The notes below the pieces were generated by a model. That model had not been told where the DNA came from. It made no database searches and was given only the letters and a program-made list of their open reading frames with translations. Made by a program: the position numbers and the translations under genes. This document shows, in pieces, positions 4,761 to 5,562 of a stretch of 5,562 nucleotides of DNA (its first letter is position 1; each line of letters starts with the position of its first letter). Source of the DNA: an uncultured Brevibacterium sp. (GTDB lineage Bacteria > Actinomycetota > Actinomycetes > Actinomycetales > Brevibacteriaceae); assembly GCA_902489215.1 (NCBI GenBank), contig CABTZE010000139.1:1-5562 (forward strand), written 5' to 3'.

Positions 4761-5562
4761 CGGCGGTAGCTGATCGCCCCGTCGACCTCGGTGCTGCACC
4801 GAAGGTTCCGGTGAGCAAGGGCAAGGTCATCGTCAACTGGCTGACCTCCACCGACCACAAAACCATCGGGTACATGTACCTGATTACATCGTTCCTCTTC
4901 TTCTGCGTCGCCGGTGTTATGGCAGTGCTCATTCGTCTTGAGCTGTTCGCGCCCGGTATGCAGATCATCGAAACAAAGGAACAGTACAACCAGCTGTTCA
5001 CAATGCACGGCACGCTTATGCTGCTGATGTTCGCAACCCCGCTGTTCGCTGGATTTGCCAACGTCATCATGCCGCTGCAGATCGGTGCCCCCGACGTTGC
5101 GTTCCCTCGTCTTAACGCGTTTGCCTTCTGGGTGTTCCTCTTCGGTTCGCTCATTGCCTGCTCCGGGTTCCTGACCCCGCAGGGTGCGGCATCGTTCGGC
5201 TGGACCGCATACGCACCGCTGAACAACACCACTTTCACACCCGGCCTGGGCGGTCACCTGTGGACGCTCGGCATCGCCTTCCAGGGCTTCGGTACGATCC
5301 TCGGTTCCGTGAACTTCATCACCACCGTGATCACCATGCGCGCTCCGGGTATGACGATGTTCCGTCTGTCCGTGTTCTCCTGGAACGTCCTGATCACGGG
5401 TATTCTTGTGCTGATGGCGTTTCCGCCGCTGGCTGCTGCGCTGTTCGCTGTTGCTGCAGACCGCGTGCTCGGCGCCCACATTTTCAGCCCTGAGAACGGT
5501 GGCCCGATTCTGTACCAGCACCTGTTCTGGTTCTTTGGCCACCCAGAGGTCTACGTGATCGC
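4757..5562 (+). CDS. ctaD: Cytochrome c oxidase subunit I (aa3-type), N-terminal part
   Basis: This catalytic subunit reduces O2 to water at a heme a3-CuB site and pumps protons. The frame is open to the last base: 268 full codons are visible, about half of a usual CtaD, with the rest beyond the window. After a 25-residue cytoplasmic tail comes WLTSTDHKTIGYMYL, the family's opening signature. H84 in TMHGT is a heme a ligand. The D-channel entry residues are kept: N102 in ANVIMPL, D113 in IGAPDVAFPRLN, and N120. The window ends in FWFFGHPEVY, which contributes CuB ligand H262, the proton-gating E264, and Y266, the residue cross-linked to His in the family. The ATG overlaps the ctaC stop by 4 nt, with GAAGGTG at 4743-4749 as ribosome binding site (7-nt spacer). 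This indicates co-transcription and coupled translation. Several membrane helices are evident. Confidence 0.97.
   Translation, partial: MTAVADRPVDLGAAPKVPVSKGKVIVNWLTSTDHKTIGYMYLITSFLFFCVAGVMAVLIRLELFAPGMQIIETKEQYNQLFTMHGTLMLLMFATPLFAGFANVIMPLQIGAPDVAFPRLNAFAFWVFLFGSLIACSGFLTPQGAASFGWTAYAPLNNTTFTPGLGGHLWTLGIAFQGFGTILGSVNFITTVITMRAPGMTMFRLSVFSWNVLITGILVLMAFPPLAAALFAVAADRVLGAHIFSPENGGPILYQHLFWFFGHPEVYVI

Noticed and set aside
3885..4799. Long open frame of 304 codons on the minus strand opposite ctaC
   Set aside because: ctaC is unmistakable with all CuA ligands. The antisense translation shows no family motif and is the usual by-product of GC-biased codon use.
4652..5542. Open frame of 296 codons on the minus strand opposite ctaD
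   Set aside because: The composition is dominated by His, Glu, Gln and Arg with no domain pattern, and ctaD on the plus strand accounts for the region.

Overview
The window looks like chromosomal DNA from a moderately GC-rich actinobacterium (GC judged by eye, not counted). The main evidence is a DUF3043 membrane protein, a family I know only from Actinobacteria, and a cytochrome c oxidase subunit II with a lipoprotein signal and an actinobacterial-type cupredoxin loop. A class 2 (quinone-type) dihydroorotate dehydrogenase and an obligately respiratory gene set fit an aerobic member, perhaps of the Micrococcales. I cannot name a genus. I see no transposase, integrase, phage gene, CRISPR array, tRNA or rRNA.

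Layout from left to right. The 3' half of pyrD (+, cut by the left edge) converges on a DUF3043 gene (-, 594-1157), and a perfect 11-bp hairpin lies between them. An 86-bp divergent intergenic region separates the DUF3043 gene from an M20-family metallodipeptidase (+, 1244-2635). Its -10 elements nearly coincide on the two strands, and the dipeptidase mRNA is probably leaderless. Next come erpA (+, 2719-3066), an A-type iron-sulfur carrier with its own likely promoter, and aat (+, 3080-3721), leucyl/phenylalanyl-tRNA-protein transferase, only 13 nt downstream of erpA. After a 145-nt leader come ctaC (+, 3867-4760) and ctaD (+, 4757 to beyond the right edge), which overlap by 4 nt. The ctaD frame is open to the last base, so it is easily missed by callers that require a stop codon.

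Functionally this is a housekeeping and respiration neighbourhood. PyrD feeds electrons from pyrimidine synthesis to quinone. ErpA delivers Fe-S clusters, and respiratory enzymes are among the likely clients. CtaC and CtaD form the CuA and heme-copper core of the aa3 terminal oxidase. The dipeptidase and Aat concern peptide turnover and N-degron tagging. No exotic multi-gene system is visible.

The most interesting signals are in RNA and DNA structure. A 17-bp hairpin followed by a T-rich tract has the form of an intrinsic terminator, yet lies inside the first 20 codons of aat. A perfect 11-bp inverted repeat brackets both the dipeptidase stop codon and the erpA -10 element. The dipeptidase/DUF3043 promoter appears to be shared and bidirectional.
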